Shown here: positions 22,339-32,444 of the stretch, in pieces
Position numbering within the stretch: position 1 is the stretch's first letter
Layout of the letters: each line of letters opens with the position of its first letter
Source: Rebecca billardiae RCC1528
Taxonomy: Eukaryota > Haptophyta
Assembly: GCA_965240325.2 (NCBI GenBank)
Contig: OZ251232.1
Location: 1,860,001-1,924,000 of the forward strand
DNA length: 64,000 nt
Direction: 5' to 3'
Translations under genes and position numbers: made by a program
The notes under the pieces: model-generated
What the model was told of the DNA's origin: nothing
The model's input: the letters and a program-made list of their open reading frames with translations, nothing else
The model's database searches: none

Positions 22339-23460
22339 CTAGTGGCTAGTCACCATCACGCAGCTAGTGAGCTTGTGAATGTGAGCAGCAGCCGCGGCTT
22401 GTGACGACACGGTCGGACGGTCGGACGGTGCCGGTGCGGCGGGGGCAGCGGCGGCGCGACGGCGTCGGCGGTGGCGCGCTCGTACAGCGTCTGCAGCACG
22501 TGCGCAGCGTGACTGCGTGTGCAGCAGCGCGCCGCTCAGCTCCCGCCGCTCCACGCCGCCGCAGCGGCGCGCGCGGCGCGCGCCCGCCTCGGCCGAGGCC
22601 GCGCCCGCCACCATCCGTCGCGCCGCCGCCAGCTGCTGCGCCGTCGGTGACGGCGGTGGGTCGAGTGCAGAGAGGAGGTGGATGAGCCAGTGCAGCCCGG
22701 ACTGCGTGACGTCCACGTCCACCACCGCGTCCTCCTTCGCCACCGCCATCTCCTCCGCCCGCCCCGCCCCCCAGCGGCGGTCCCACCACTTAGTAGGCGG
22801 CGACCGCGGCCCGGCGCGTCACGCCGCGCGCGCCCGGCGAGCGCTCGGATGACGAACCGGCTGGGCGGCAGCGTGGGCGGCGAGGCGACGCGCTCTCCGC
22901 CGCTGACGGAGGAGTTGACGGAGGTCGTGCGCGCGAGGTCGGCGGCGGTGTGCGCGGCGGCGCTGGGCGAACGTGCGCCAGCCTCTCGGGCAGCACTGAG
23001 CACATGCCCCGCCGCGCGCCCGCCGCCGCCCAGGCTCCCGCGCTCGGCCGCGCGCCGCGCCGCCGCGCTGTCCGGATGGCGCACCTCCCTCGACTGCGCC
23101 GCCACCATCGCCCTCGCTCCCTGCAGTCGCCGCCCCCGCCGCCTGCCGTGACGCGCCCGCCGCGCGCCGTGGGCGGCACTCGCGGGCGTTGTCGTCGGCT
23201 GAGAGCCGGCGGCGGTGACGCGCGGGCGGCCGCCGATGGCGAGGGTGAGGACGGACATGCCGTTCGGCGCGCCTCCCTCGTCCTCGGTGCCGCCACCACC
23301 GCCCTCGCTCCCTTCAGCCGCCGCCCCCGACGCCTCCGCTTCGGGCGCTTCCGCTGCACGCCGTCGCGCCCCACGCGATCGCCCCACGCGATCGCGCACG
23401 TAGTGCCGGCAGTTGGCGACTGTTCGCGACCAGAGAGCCCAGAGTGACGGTTCGTTAACT
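22339..23460 (-). CDS. Hypothetical multi-exon protein
   Basis: Not recognised. Two minus-strand blocks read in strongly G/C-ending codons. The 5' block (about 23290-22835) includes GGAPNGMSVLTLAIGGRP and, lower, SVNSSVSGGERVASPPTLPP followed by SRFVIRALAG. The 3' block (22749-22339) begins MAVAKEDAVVDVDVTQSGLH, continues WLIHLLSALDPPPSPTAQ and an Ala/Arg-rich helix, and ends in a TAG at 22339-22341. The blocks are in different frames, so a short intron near 22750-22825 is inferred (a GTGACG donor and a GGAG acceptor are available). Start codon and the upstream exon limits are unresolved. The protein would be Ala/Arg-rich with no membrane segment. The alternative is non-coding GC-rich sequence with accidental open frames. 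Confidence 0.35.
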
Positions 23461-23534
23461 CGTACCATAAAACTTTCCCTACAATAGGCAGAATCAAAGC
23501 CGATCGCTGCCCTTTCAAGTTGTCCAGGACACAC

Positions 23535-24146
23535 TCGTTTTCAGAGAGCTGTTAATCCTCGCAGATAGAGATGTCGAATCCCACCCGCATGAGCAAGTCA
23601 GTAGCTCGATAGCCGTATGATATGAGAGCGCGCGGGAACGTCGGTTCGGACTACCCGCGCAATAACATCTTTGGTTCGCTTTATGCAGAATCTCGTTTCA
23701 GTTGAATGGCGGGCGATCGTCTTTCGTTGAAACGGTGTTTTTGAAGCGCAGTTCTCTTAAGAGAAGAGGGATGCGTCTAATCTAAAACGCTGTTTTTCAG
23801 AAGCGCGTGAATCAAAGCTGACGACCCAACCTATCGTTTCTATGGTTGGCGAGCTGTTTCAGGCTCTTACAATTCAGGCATCTTACTATGACGGAATGTT
23901 CTAACACACGGCTGGTGTTATGTGCTATTCCACCCTGCATTCCCCTAAGGGTTACTATCGTTAAAACCATTCAGACGGGCATTGCCGGGTTGCACCCGGC
24001 AATGCTGCATTCACCCCGGTCCTACCGGAATGCAGGGCTCGCCCCGCTGACCGCTCCAAGTAGTGCCGCGCCCGCACTGCGGCCACTTCATCGTCATCAA
24101 ATATATATTGCGTATTCATCGTCAATAATGATATTCATGCAGGACT
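23535..24146. other. AT-richer intergenic stretch with strong hairpin
   Basis: Base composition drops compared with the neighbours and no gene is supported. At 23979-24005 there is a perfect 12-bp stem (GCATTGCCGGGT, loop TGC, ACCCGGCAATGC). It is nested within a wider inverted repeat whose outer arms are CCCTGCATTCC (about 23934) and GGAATGCAGGG (about 24029). Confidence 0.6.
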
Positions 24147-24149
24147 CTC

Positions 24150-24212
<63 letters not shown>
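24147..24212. repeat. (CT)n microsatellite
   Basis: An essentially pure CT tract with one CCCT interruption near the left end. Confidence 0.97.
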
Positions 24213-24214
<2 letters not shown>

Positions 24215-24479
24215 TCCCCTTTATTACGGATTCCGGGTGATCAGACTGGCCGGCAGCCGAAGCCTCCCGGAGCCCTACCCTGGCCAGCCCCCAATTCCAC
24301 TGAGGCAGAGGCGCTGCTGCAGATATCGCTGTCGGGCAGGAGCCAGTGGCAGGTGCCGGTCACTAGCACATCGTCGGTCCGCCAGTGGTCGGTCACTCTC
24401 AGGCCAGGGTCCGGCAGTTCAAATACGGCGAGCAAACTCAGCTAGTAGGGCGCCAGCCCAGGAGCAGGTCGGTGCGCGC

Positions 24480-26305
24480 ATGATGGTATGGTACTGCTGC
24501 ACGCATGGTATGGTACTGCTGCTGTGCGCATGGTATGGTACTGCATGGTATGGTACTGCATGATGGTACGTACTGTATGGCATGGTACTGCTGCGCACAT
24601 GGTACATATATATGGTACTGCTGCGCGCATCAGCATGGTATGGTACGGTAATGTATGGTATATGGTACTGCTGTGAGCATGGTATGGTACTGCATCATGG
24701 TATGGTACTGCTGTGCGCATGGTATGGTAGTGCAGCATGGCTGTATGGTATGAGTACTGCTGCGCGCATGGTATGGTACTGCATGGTACTGTATACAATA
24801 CATATGGCATGGTACTGCTGCTGTGCGCATGGTATGGTACTGCATGGTATGGTATTGCATGATGGTACTGTATGGTATGGTTCTGCTGTGCGCATGGTAC
24901 GTACTGTGACCTAATGGTGCTGCAGTGCACATGTCGTATGGTACTGCACGGTACTGTATGGTATGGTAGTAAGGCTGTGCGCATGGTACGTATGGTGCTG
25001 CTGTGCGCATGGTATGGTACTGCATGGTACTGTATGGTATGGTACTGCTGTGCGCATGGTATGGTACTGCATCATGGCATGGTACTGCTGTGCGCATGGT
25101 ATGGTACTGCATCATGGTATGGTACTGCTGTGAGCATGGTATGGTGCTGCATGGTATGGTATGGTACTGCGCGCATGCACATCGATCATGCGATGTACCG
25201 AGCTGACAGCATGATGCGCATCATGCGACGATTGTCGTGTACCGAGCTGACAGCATGATGTGAGCTCATGGCAGTCAGCACCACCACCATCTGCTACTAC
25301 TGTCCTACCACTACAACGCCAGTCTACCGCCATCAAGCTGTTCCGACCACCACCACCTACTACTTCCACCGCCGCCACCACCGCCACCACCATCACCACC
25401 ACAACGCCTGGTATGGTACTGCATGGTATGGTACTGCATGATGGTACGTACTGTATGGCATGGTACTGCTGCGCGCATGGTACATATATATGGTACTGCT
25501 GCGCGCATCAGCATGGTATGGTACGGTAATGTATGGTATATGGTACTGCTGTGAGCATGGTATGGTACTGCATCATGGTATGGTACTGCTGTGCGCATGG
25601 TATGGTAGTGCAGCATGGCTGTATGGTATGAGTACTGCTGCTCGCATGGTATGGTACTGCATGGTACTGTATACAATACATATGGTATGGTACTGCTGCT
25701 GTGCGCATGGTATGGTACTGCATGGTATGGTATTGCATGATGGTACTGTATGGTATGGTTCTGCTGTGCACATGGTACGTACGGTGACCTAATGGTGCTG
25801 CAGTGCACATGTCGTATGGTACTGCACGGTACTGTATGGTATGGTAGTAAGGCTGTGCGCATGGTACGTATGGTGCTGCTGTGCGCATGGTATGGTACTG
25901 CATGGTACTGTATGGTATGGTACTGCTGTGCGCATGGTATGGTACTGCATCATGGCATGGTACTGCTGTGCGCATGGTATGGTACTGCATCATGGTATGG
26001 TACTGCTGTGCGCATGGTATGGTGCTGCATGGTATGGTATGGTACTGCATCGTATGGTACTGCGCGCATGCACATCGATCATGCGATGTACCGAGCTGAC
26101 AGCATGATGCGCATCATGCGACGATTGTCGTGTACCGAGCTGACAGCATGATGTGAGCTCATGGCAGTCAGCACCACCACCATCTGCTACTACTGTCCTA
26201 CCACTACAACGCCAGTCTACCGCCATCAAGCTGTTCCGACCACCACCACCTACTACTTCCACCGCCGCCACCACCGCCACCACCATCACCACCACAACGC
26301 CTGAA
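24480..26305 (+). repeat. GGTATGGTACTGC minisatellite with ~890-bp higher-order duplication
   Basis: The words ATGGTATGGTACTGC and GTGCGCATGG repeat irregularly over 1.6 kb. On top of that, 24528-25410 is duplicated as 25409-26303 with an offset of about 880 to 893. The duplicated block includes a unique module (25174-25410 and 26067-26303) with GCACATCGATCATGCGATG, two GTACCGAGCTGACAGCATGATG words, and a CCACCACCATC-rich tail. The open frames here encode tyrosine/methionine/valine-rich repeats and are not credible proteins. Confidence 0.92.
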
Positions 26306-26840
26306 GGAGGAAGCAGCCCGACACTAGGCTTGAAGGCCCGCCCGCACGCGTGCGGTGCGCGCGGCTGCGGTTGGCGCTTGGATCAGTCGGGCGGCAGGGG
26401 CGAGATTGACGTACGATGCAGCAGCTTCTGAAGCTGCTGCTTCCTCCTTCCGTCGAGCTGCTGTCTGAAGGAGGAAGCAGCACTGCGCGAAGCAGCCTCA
26501 GGCAGCAAACACTAATAAGCGTTTCACAGAAACGCGCGCGCGGGGCGAGGAGCGGCGGTCGCGGCGCGGGGGTCGGAAGGACAGCCGGGGCGGAATTCAC
26601 GTATGAGGGGCACTCGTCACTATGCCGCATGCGCATCGGCACTAACCACGCGCCGCCTCCACTGGGGTGTCCGCGGTCGCAGGAGCGTGCGCCTCGCGAA
26701 GCAGGCGCCGCGTCACACGCGGCGGCACAGGTCCGGCACGTGCCGGTTCCGGTCCGTTGGAGCAGGGTAGAGACAAGGTAGAGAGCAGTTGTGCACGCTA
26801 TGATGCGAGTAATAATGAGTTGCTCATCCGTGCACCACTA
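26306..26840. other. Spacer with short imperfect hairpins
   Basis: No gene supported. The words GAAGGAGGAAGCAGC (about 26303 and 26467) and the reverse-complementary GCTGCTTCCTCCTTC (about 26440) form a local inverted repeat around CAGCAGCTTCTGAAGCTGCTG. Confidence 0.45.
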
Positions 26841-27540
26841 CTCGGCAAATAATACAGGTGAAAGGAGGGTTGCACCAAAGTTGCACCACCACTGCTGCAC
26901 CACTCCGAATAATACATCAGACGATGAAAGGAGGGGTGCACTTGTTGGGTGCACGAGACAGCGCGACCACTGCTGCACCACTCCGGATGATACAGATGAA
27001 AGGAGGGGTGCACCAGCACCACACTCCGTGCACCACTCCAAATAATACAGGTGAAAGGAGGGTTGCACCAAAGTTGCACCACCACTGCTGCACCACTCCG
27101 AATAATACATCAGACGATGAAAGGAGGGGTGCACTTGTTGGGTGCACGACAACTGCTGCACCACTCCGGATGATACAGATGAAAGGAGGGGTGCACCAGC
27201 ACCGCACTCCGTGCACCACTCCAAATAATACAGATGAAAGGAGGGTTGATGCACCACCACTGCTGCACCACTCCGAATAATACATCAGACGATGAAAGGA
27301 GGGGTGCACTTGTTGGGTGCACCACCACTGCTGCACCACTCCGGATGATACCATACAGATGAAAGGAGGGGTGCATGCACCACACTCCGTGCACCACTCC
27401 AAATAATAATATCATGAAAGGAGGGTTGATGCACCACCACTGCGTCTGCTGCACCACTCCGAATACAGATGAAAGGGTGCACCACCACCGTGCTGCAACA
27501 CTCCGAATACAGATGAAAGGAGGGGTGCACGACTTACTTA
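26841..27540 (+). repeat. Minisatellite of TGCACCACTCC / GATGAAAGGAGGGGTGCAC words
   Basis: Two interleaved words repeat about 90 bp apart, giving a composite unit of roughly 175-195 bp. The phrase AATACATCAGACGATGAAAG recurs at about 26911, 27105 and 27278. Units shorten toward the right end. GGTGCAC and GTGCACC are reverse complements, so the array can fold back on itself. Confidence 0.9.
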
Positions 27541-27737
27541 CTGATGTACCGGTCCGTATTCATTACTTACAACAAAACTTGCGATGCGGTACCACCCGGT
27601 CGGTACCCTCACTTTGCACGGAAAACCGTTGGCACCAATTGGGATCTGACTAAACTGTATTCCGTGGGATACTTATTGGAAGGCCATCAATCTTGTAGGA
27701 ATCACCGGACTACGCGTGTCCTACCGGAAAACTCGCT

Positions 27738-27779
27738 CCGCTCGCATTGGTTGTTCTTACCGAACACCAATGCGAGCGG
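27738..27779. other. Perfect 14-bp hairpin
   Basis: CCGCTCGCATTGGT (27738-27751) and ACCAATGCGAGCGG (27766-27779) are perfect reverse complements around a 14-nt loop. It lies in a lower-GC stretch (27541-27900) with no supported gene. It could be a structured RNA or the heart of a small foldback element. Confidence 0.75.
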
Positions 27780-27915
27780 GGCTCGCGATTAAGGGGCAGT
27801 ACAAACGCAATCATTGCGGCAGCGATATCCACTCATACGCGGTGGCCCGACCTACCGAAAAATCCCCAAAATCCTGCGCGCATCCTCTTTTTGATTTTGC
27901 GGAGCACGTGCGCCG

Positions 27916-27987
27916 CCCCCCCCCCCCCCCCCCCCCCGGCTTTCGCTCACGCTCAGACCTTTCGGGGGGGGGGGGGGGGGGGGGGGG
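27916..27987. repeat. C22 tract facing G24 tract
   Basis: C22 at 27916-27937, 26 intervening bases, then G24 at 27964-27987. The two homopolymers are complementary on the same strand. Confidence 0.95.
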
Positions 27988-28467
27988 CGTGCGCCATCAT
28001 CGTCTATCTATACTCTCTCTCATCTCAGCTCGTCTCACTCACTGGCACGGCTCGCGCTTGCACTGCCAGCAGCGCTGCTGCATCGTCTCACGCAGACCAC
28101 GTCTGCCGACGCGGCGACTGCGGCAGCCTCGCGGCGAGCGGACGAGCGGTGGCTGCCGCAGCACAGTAGTTAGTCGGCTGCAAGCAGCTTCTGCGACGAG
28201 ATCATGCCTAGACAGAGTCATCAGTCAAGCCGACCTCGTTGGGGTACCATACGTTCTGCCCGAGTGGTGAATAATCTTTTGCCGAAAAAGGAAAAGGGGT
28301 GAATGAATATATGTATATATATATGTATTCATTTATTCATTTATTCGTCGTAGTCGGCCACTGGCCGATGCACGGGCAAAAGTGGGCATCCTGTGGCCGA
28401 CGGGTTGGCCGACGCCCGTCGAGGCTTGATTCGCACACAGGCCCCCCCGCGTCAAGGGGGCGTCAAT

Positions 28468-29495
28468 AAAGGCCCGACGACTCTTGGGAGCTTGGCACTA
28501 GACGGACGACAGCGCGGTGGGCGTCGTCGTCACGCTGCTGCCCGCCAGTCACTCAATATACAGATGACGATCATCTGATCATCAGAGCAGTCACCGTGTC
28601 GCGGAATATCAGATTGGCCGGTGCCGCCGCCGGTACTATAACTACCCATCACGGCATCAGTCATCACGTCACGGATCACTCGGATTTTAAGCTATATAGC
28701 GCCAGCAATTCATCTATACTTCTAGCGCATGCAATCTAGCGCCGGTCCGACTGGCGGCGGAGACGTTCCGCCGGCGGCGACAGAAGTGGCGACGCCGCCC
28801 GCACTGATGGCGCAGCGCCCGGATCTGACACTGAGTTCGGCTGACGGTCGGACTCGGAAAGTCGGATATAATGAGGCTTCGTCGACTGATCGGAACGACG
28901 ATCCGAGTCTGAATAATAACGGCGCGCGCGGGCCCGACGTCGGATGAGTCGTCGGAACGAATAACGTTACCTGGAATCGGCAGCACGACTCGGCGCGCCG
29001 CGGCCCGCGCCGGTACTACACGGTCCGATAGTTATACCGCCGTTGATAGTACGTACGCGCCGTATAGTCGACCGGTAGTCGTCGTCGCCGAGCGATCATT
29101 CGCGGCGAATCAACACGCGCGGCTCACCACCCGGCAAAACAAGCGTTGCACTCCACGCCATGATCCTCTGGCCCGGTCTTGAGGACGTCGCCGCAGAACT
29201 CCATCAGCTCAAATGCGACCTGCGGGAGGTGAAAACGGCACATGCCGCGGACGCCAGGCCCGAACGACATGATGAGCCTGCCCGCCGCGGACCGGCCCGC
29301 CACCACCCTTTTGATGTGCATCCGGCCGATCGACTGCGCAGCGAGTCTGGCCACGCAGAGGCAGCGTCGTGAAACGCGTCGCCATCGTCTTCATCCATGT
29401 CACCGTCACCGTCGCAAGAGCCGTGGTGAGCGCCTATAGGAAGGCCGGCGACCCCAACCTGCGGCGCGACGCAAGCCCGGGGCCTGCCGTGTACA
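28468..29495 (-). repeat. ~1-kb dispersed repeat, copy 1 (inverted copy at 59690-60712)
   Basis: Compared in reverse complement, the two segments match from CGACGACTCTTGGGAGCTTG (28474 side) to GGGCCTGCCGTGTACAG (29480-29495 side) with scattered substitutions and short indels. The shared segment contains a codon-poor mosaic of GAT/GAC/CGG words plus the small conserved open frame described separately. Confidence 0.88.
29124..29354 (-). pseudogene. Conserved 76-codon open frame in the 1-kb repeat, copy 1 (possible gene fragment)
   Basis: Reads MARLAAQSIGRMHIKRVV, then LIMSFGPGVRGMCRFHLPQ and VAFELMEFCGDVLKTG. The inverted copy at 59818-60048 encodes the same protein with only four substitutions seen (R/K, F/L, G/S, W/R), none a frameshift. 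The F-G-P-G-V-R...C pattern with a following helix recalls the cytochrome P450 heme loop, but there is one residue too many between R and C and no upstream P450 motif, so this is at most a decayed fragment. It could instead be a real small protein carried by the repeat. Confidence 0.4.
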
Positions 29496-29548
29496 GTTTA
29501 TTTGTTTTAACGTGCGTAAGGCTCGCGGTGGCAGTCGGATCCCCAAAC

Positions 29549-29655
29549 AAACCTTTTGCCTGGTTCTGAAACCTTTCCGGACCGCCAAACCGGCCGCACG
29601 ATGGCGGATTCGGCATGGCGGTCCGGAAAGGCTCCAGAACCATGGCAAAAGGTTT
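29549..29655. repeat. 107-bp foldback (near-perfect inverted repeat)
   Basis: Left arm 29549-29587 and right arm 29616-29655 pair over ~39 bp, both starting AAACCTTTTGCC and ending CCTTTCCGGACCGCCA when read inward, with one indel and two mismatches. The loop is 28 nt. This is the size and form of a foldback or MITE-derived hairpin. Confidence 0.8.
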
Positions 29656-29769
29656 GCCAAATCCAAACACGTCGCCTGGGGAGAGCGACGCCCTGGGGGT
29701 CAAGCCTACACGGAAAATGACGAGAACACACGAGATGCCCATGTACTTGAGATGATGAGCGCGCGGCGA

Positions 29770-30560
29770 GCTCACCGTTGCTGCGTGGCGGCGGTTCGCG
29801 GGCAGTCAGCCGCACGCCGCTCGCGGTGGGTCGTGACGCCAGTGCGTACCGAGTCGCGCGGACGCGGCGGGCCCGGTCGAGCCGCGCTCGAGGCCGGTCG
29901 GCGGCCGCCGCACGGGAGCCGGGCAGGTGAAGGTGTAGTGAGAGGTGCAGTTTCAGACGCGGCGTGATCCGCTCACGGTGGGCATCACGTCGGACCGTTG
30001 TTCGCTTGCGGCACCGGGACGCGGACGCAGGGGCGAAGGCCGTCGCGTGCGGAGCGGAGTGGCGAGCGAGCCGAGGCGACGACCGAACAGCGAGCCGGCG
30101 ACCAGGTCCCGATTTTAGCCACGAGCTCGCCAAAGATCGTCCAGCAGATACCTCGCACGGACAAACATGACTACAGGATTCGGGCGGGCGAAGCTCCCCT
30201 CCAGCCAATCAGAAAGCACATTTCAGTAGTCTGAACTACGGGGATTGCTGGTTGAAATCGGCACGATTCGTCGTCGCCGAAACACATGGCTGACCATTTC
30301 ACAACCAGAATGTTTGGGCGTCCGACGTACCTTGCAGTACGCTGAGATACCCCCGCGCCGTGTGGGAGATGCCTACTCACTATTCTGGTGAACACAGCTT
30401 TAAACAATTTTAATTCGTGACAAAGCCCTGGGAGACCCAGCTCCAACCCCCTTTAATTGGGTGTCCAATACTGCTGAGCAAAGTAATACCGGAGTAGGAA
30501 TACGAACAATGGGGCCTCAAACGTTTTTTGATTAGGCACGCCTCGGGAATCGAGAACGCA
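29770..30560. other. Intergenic, no gene supported
   Basis: GC-rich to 30160, then a lower-GC stretch to about 30560 without a sustained coding pattern. Confidence 0.5.
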
Positions 30561-30667
30561 TGTCGTTACCTTTTTGAGCGGGCGCCATAGGGATGCCGTT
30601 GCGATTCCCATCTATTTGTTGACGCTTTTCTACGACCATCCGCTCCCAAGTTGAGGAACCGCGACGA

Positions 30668-31600
30668 TTGCTTTCGCCACCGCGCCGCGTGCGCTCGGCA
30701 CACACGATTGAGTATCGGACGAACGAGCTCAGCGCGCTGCTGCAGGAGGTGAAGGCCACGTGCGACACGCAGAACGGCGCTCAGCCGGCGTGGCTCGACG
30801 ACGCTTCCGGCACTCGCGCTCGCACTCGCACACAGGCGTACGTGTGCTACGAGGATCAGCTCCGCAGGCCTCCGCCGAACCCAGCGCCACAGATGCCATC
30901 GTCGGCGTCGCGAGGAGTACTGCGCCGATCTGGCGGAGATCCAGCGGCACGTGGCGGCGGCGATCAAGCAGCCGCAGCCGCATCAGATGACGTGCACGAA
31001 CGGCCTCGTGGAGAAGCTCGTACCACAAGCCTACCATAATAAGCCACCCGCTCGCCGACGCCGCATCAGATGACGTGCACGAACGGCCTCATGGAGAAGC
31101 TCGTACCACAAGCCTACCATAAGCCACCCGCTCGCCGACTTGCCTGACTACTACTCGCGCTGGCTCGTCACCAACGGGCGCGGCCTTCGAGCCGTCACCC
31201 GCGCCGCGCGCAGCTCGCGGCGCCATTGTGGAGGTGCGTGCCCGCCGGCGCGAGCTGCGCAACACAACATGCACACCGACGCGAGCCGCTCGTACCACGT
31301 CGTGCCCGACGGGCCGTGCTCAGCGACGGCTGCAAGCCTACGCCATGCAGTTGGTTGTGCGCTGCGCGGCTCGCCCCGCACCCGTGCAGACCCGAGACCG
31401 GTGGGCCATCCGCTGTGCGTGCCGTTGCCGCGCCGTCGTGCCCGAGCGGCCGTGCGCAGCGACGACTGCATCGACGCGCGCCTCGCCGACGCCGTGCGCC
31501 TCGGTGGGCTGCGTGCAATGAACCGCGGTGGCGGTGCGGTACCGTGCTGTGGCGCCGCGCGCGCGCGCCTGCGGCGCGCCACCGGATGATACCGTTATAG
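30668..31600 (+). pseudogene. Degenerate coding remnant with 86-bp tandem duplication
   Basis: Codon-like blocks occur in changing frames. About 30706-30850 reads EYRTNELSALLQEVKATCDT; about 30915-31040 reads ADLAEIQRHVAAAIKQPQPH then QMTCTNGLVEKLVPQAYH; about 31140-31200 reads PDYYSRWLVTNGRGLRAV. The segment CATCAGATGACGTGCACG... is present twice (from ~30978 and ~31065), and the copies differ by a CAT AAT codon. Frame changes without clear splice sites suggest a decayed gene. Function is unknown. Confidence 0.35.
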
Positions 31601-31845
31601 TCAGCGCTGAACGGCCAACTCGTCCCATCGTCGTCGGGTCTGCCGGCCCTAACCAGCTTCTCCGTCGCGTCCTACACGCGCTGTGTTCGACCAGCCCCAC
31701 CGGGACAAGGCCGCCAGGCCCCCGCAGTTTTCGAAGCCGTCTCATGTTTTGATGCGATTGTGTGCGGGAGAACGCGGGGGTGCCGTGAAACTTCAAACCA
31801 AGCACGGCAAGCGGGTACGGTGTGCGCCTCCGGACCTCAAGGGCG

Positions 31846-31872
31846 GGCTCGGGCGCTTTCAGCGCCCGAGCC
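31846..31872. other. Perfect 12-bp GC hairpin
   Basis: GGCTCGGGCGCT, loop TTC, AGCGCCCGAGCC. It lies next to the SINE-like element. Confidence 0.75.
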
Positions 31873-31964
31873 TTTCGGCGTCCGAAACATTTCAGGATCC
31901 GAATTCAACGTCACACAACCAGGTTGCCGCGCCATCCTTCATCGCACGCTCTCCGAAGAGAGAC

Positions 31965-32165
31965 CTGGAAACTGGGGGTTTGAACCCATGACCTCAGACG
32001 CAAGAGCACGCCAGTACTCCCACTCGGCCACAGACCGGCGTACAGTGGCCGGGCCCGCATCACAGAGCTGCAGTGTTGGTCGGCTGGAGTTGAATACGAT
32101 GCCTGGTCTTTCAGCCCATCTTCCAATCCCCAATCCCACTTGAGTTGCGGCCATCGCCAGCCCAA
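31965..32165 (-). mobile_element. tRNA-like SINE candidate (partial copy at 59551-59677)
   Basis: On the minus strand TGGCCGAGTGGG (32030-32019) matches a pol III A box and GGTTCAAACCC (31987-31977) a B box, about 42 bases apart. The surrounding D- and T-arm-like sequence is tRNA-like, but the acceptor ends do not pair. Upstream in element orientation, 32165-32042 (GGGCTGGCGATGG to CGGCCACTGTA) is ~97% the same as 59551-59677 on the plus strand. The second copy stops exactly where the tRNA-like part begins. Confidence 0.6.
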
Positions 32166-32179
32166 CCGCGAGGGGGACT
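32166..32179. repeat. Solo transposon terminus (right end type)
   Basis: CGCGAGGGGGACT followed by AT, ending at 32179, is the same terminus as that of the elements ending at 51683 and 53449. No matching left end was seen nearby. Confidence 0.5.
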
Positions 32180-32206
32180 ATTGTAAGCCACCCTAGACGA
32201 AAGCTT

Positions 32207-32262
32207 ACGTACGTTTGTTGCTCTGCTGTGTGCCAACCTCGGCAACCTCGACATTCCTCGAC
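32207..32262 (+). repeat. ~50-bp direct repeat, copy 1 (copy 2 at 34149-34202)
   Basis: Both copies read GTACGTTTGTTGCTCTGCTG then TGTGCCAACCTNGGCAACCTC and GACATTCCTCGA. They bracket the unknown two-exon gene 32445-33689 in the same orientation. Copy 2 supplies the last codons and stop of the minus-strand helicase frame. CCTCGACAACCTCGG-type words near 35060-35105 are a related minisatellite in opposite sense. Confidence 0.8.
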
Positions 32263-32444
32263 ATTCCTCGACCTTCCTCGACAACCTCGTTGACGGAGCT
32301 CGTCTTGTATTTGTCAGTACAGTTTACTATGTTTTAACGTGCACACTTGGTTAAGAGGGAAATGCGAGGATTCCCCCAGGAACAACGAGCACCTCCGTGC
32401 CGCTTGTCCGTCCCGTCCCACCCCGCCGATCCAACCCGGAGACC

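Noticed and set aside
24442-26107. Tyr/Met/Val- and His/Thr-rich open frames
   Set aside because: They are translations of the ATGGTATGGTACTGC minisatellite.
26841-27540. CRISPR-like array
   Set aside because: Repeat words are spaced irregularly, the 'spacers' are themselves repeated, and the context is eukaryotic; it is a minisatellite.
29124-29354. Genuine cytochrome P450 gene
   Set aside because: Only a heme-loop-like FGPGVRG-C pattern is present, with spacing off by one and no I-helix or ExxR motif nearby.
31965-32033. Functional tRNA gene on the minus strand
   Set aside because: A and B boxes fit, but the acceptor stem does not pair and the anticodon stem-loop is irregular; a SINE-type derivative is more likely.
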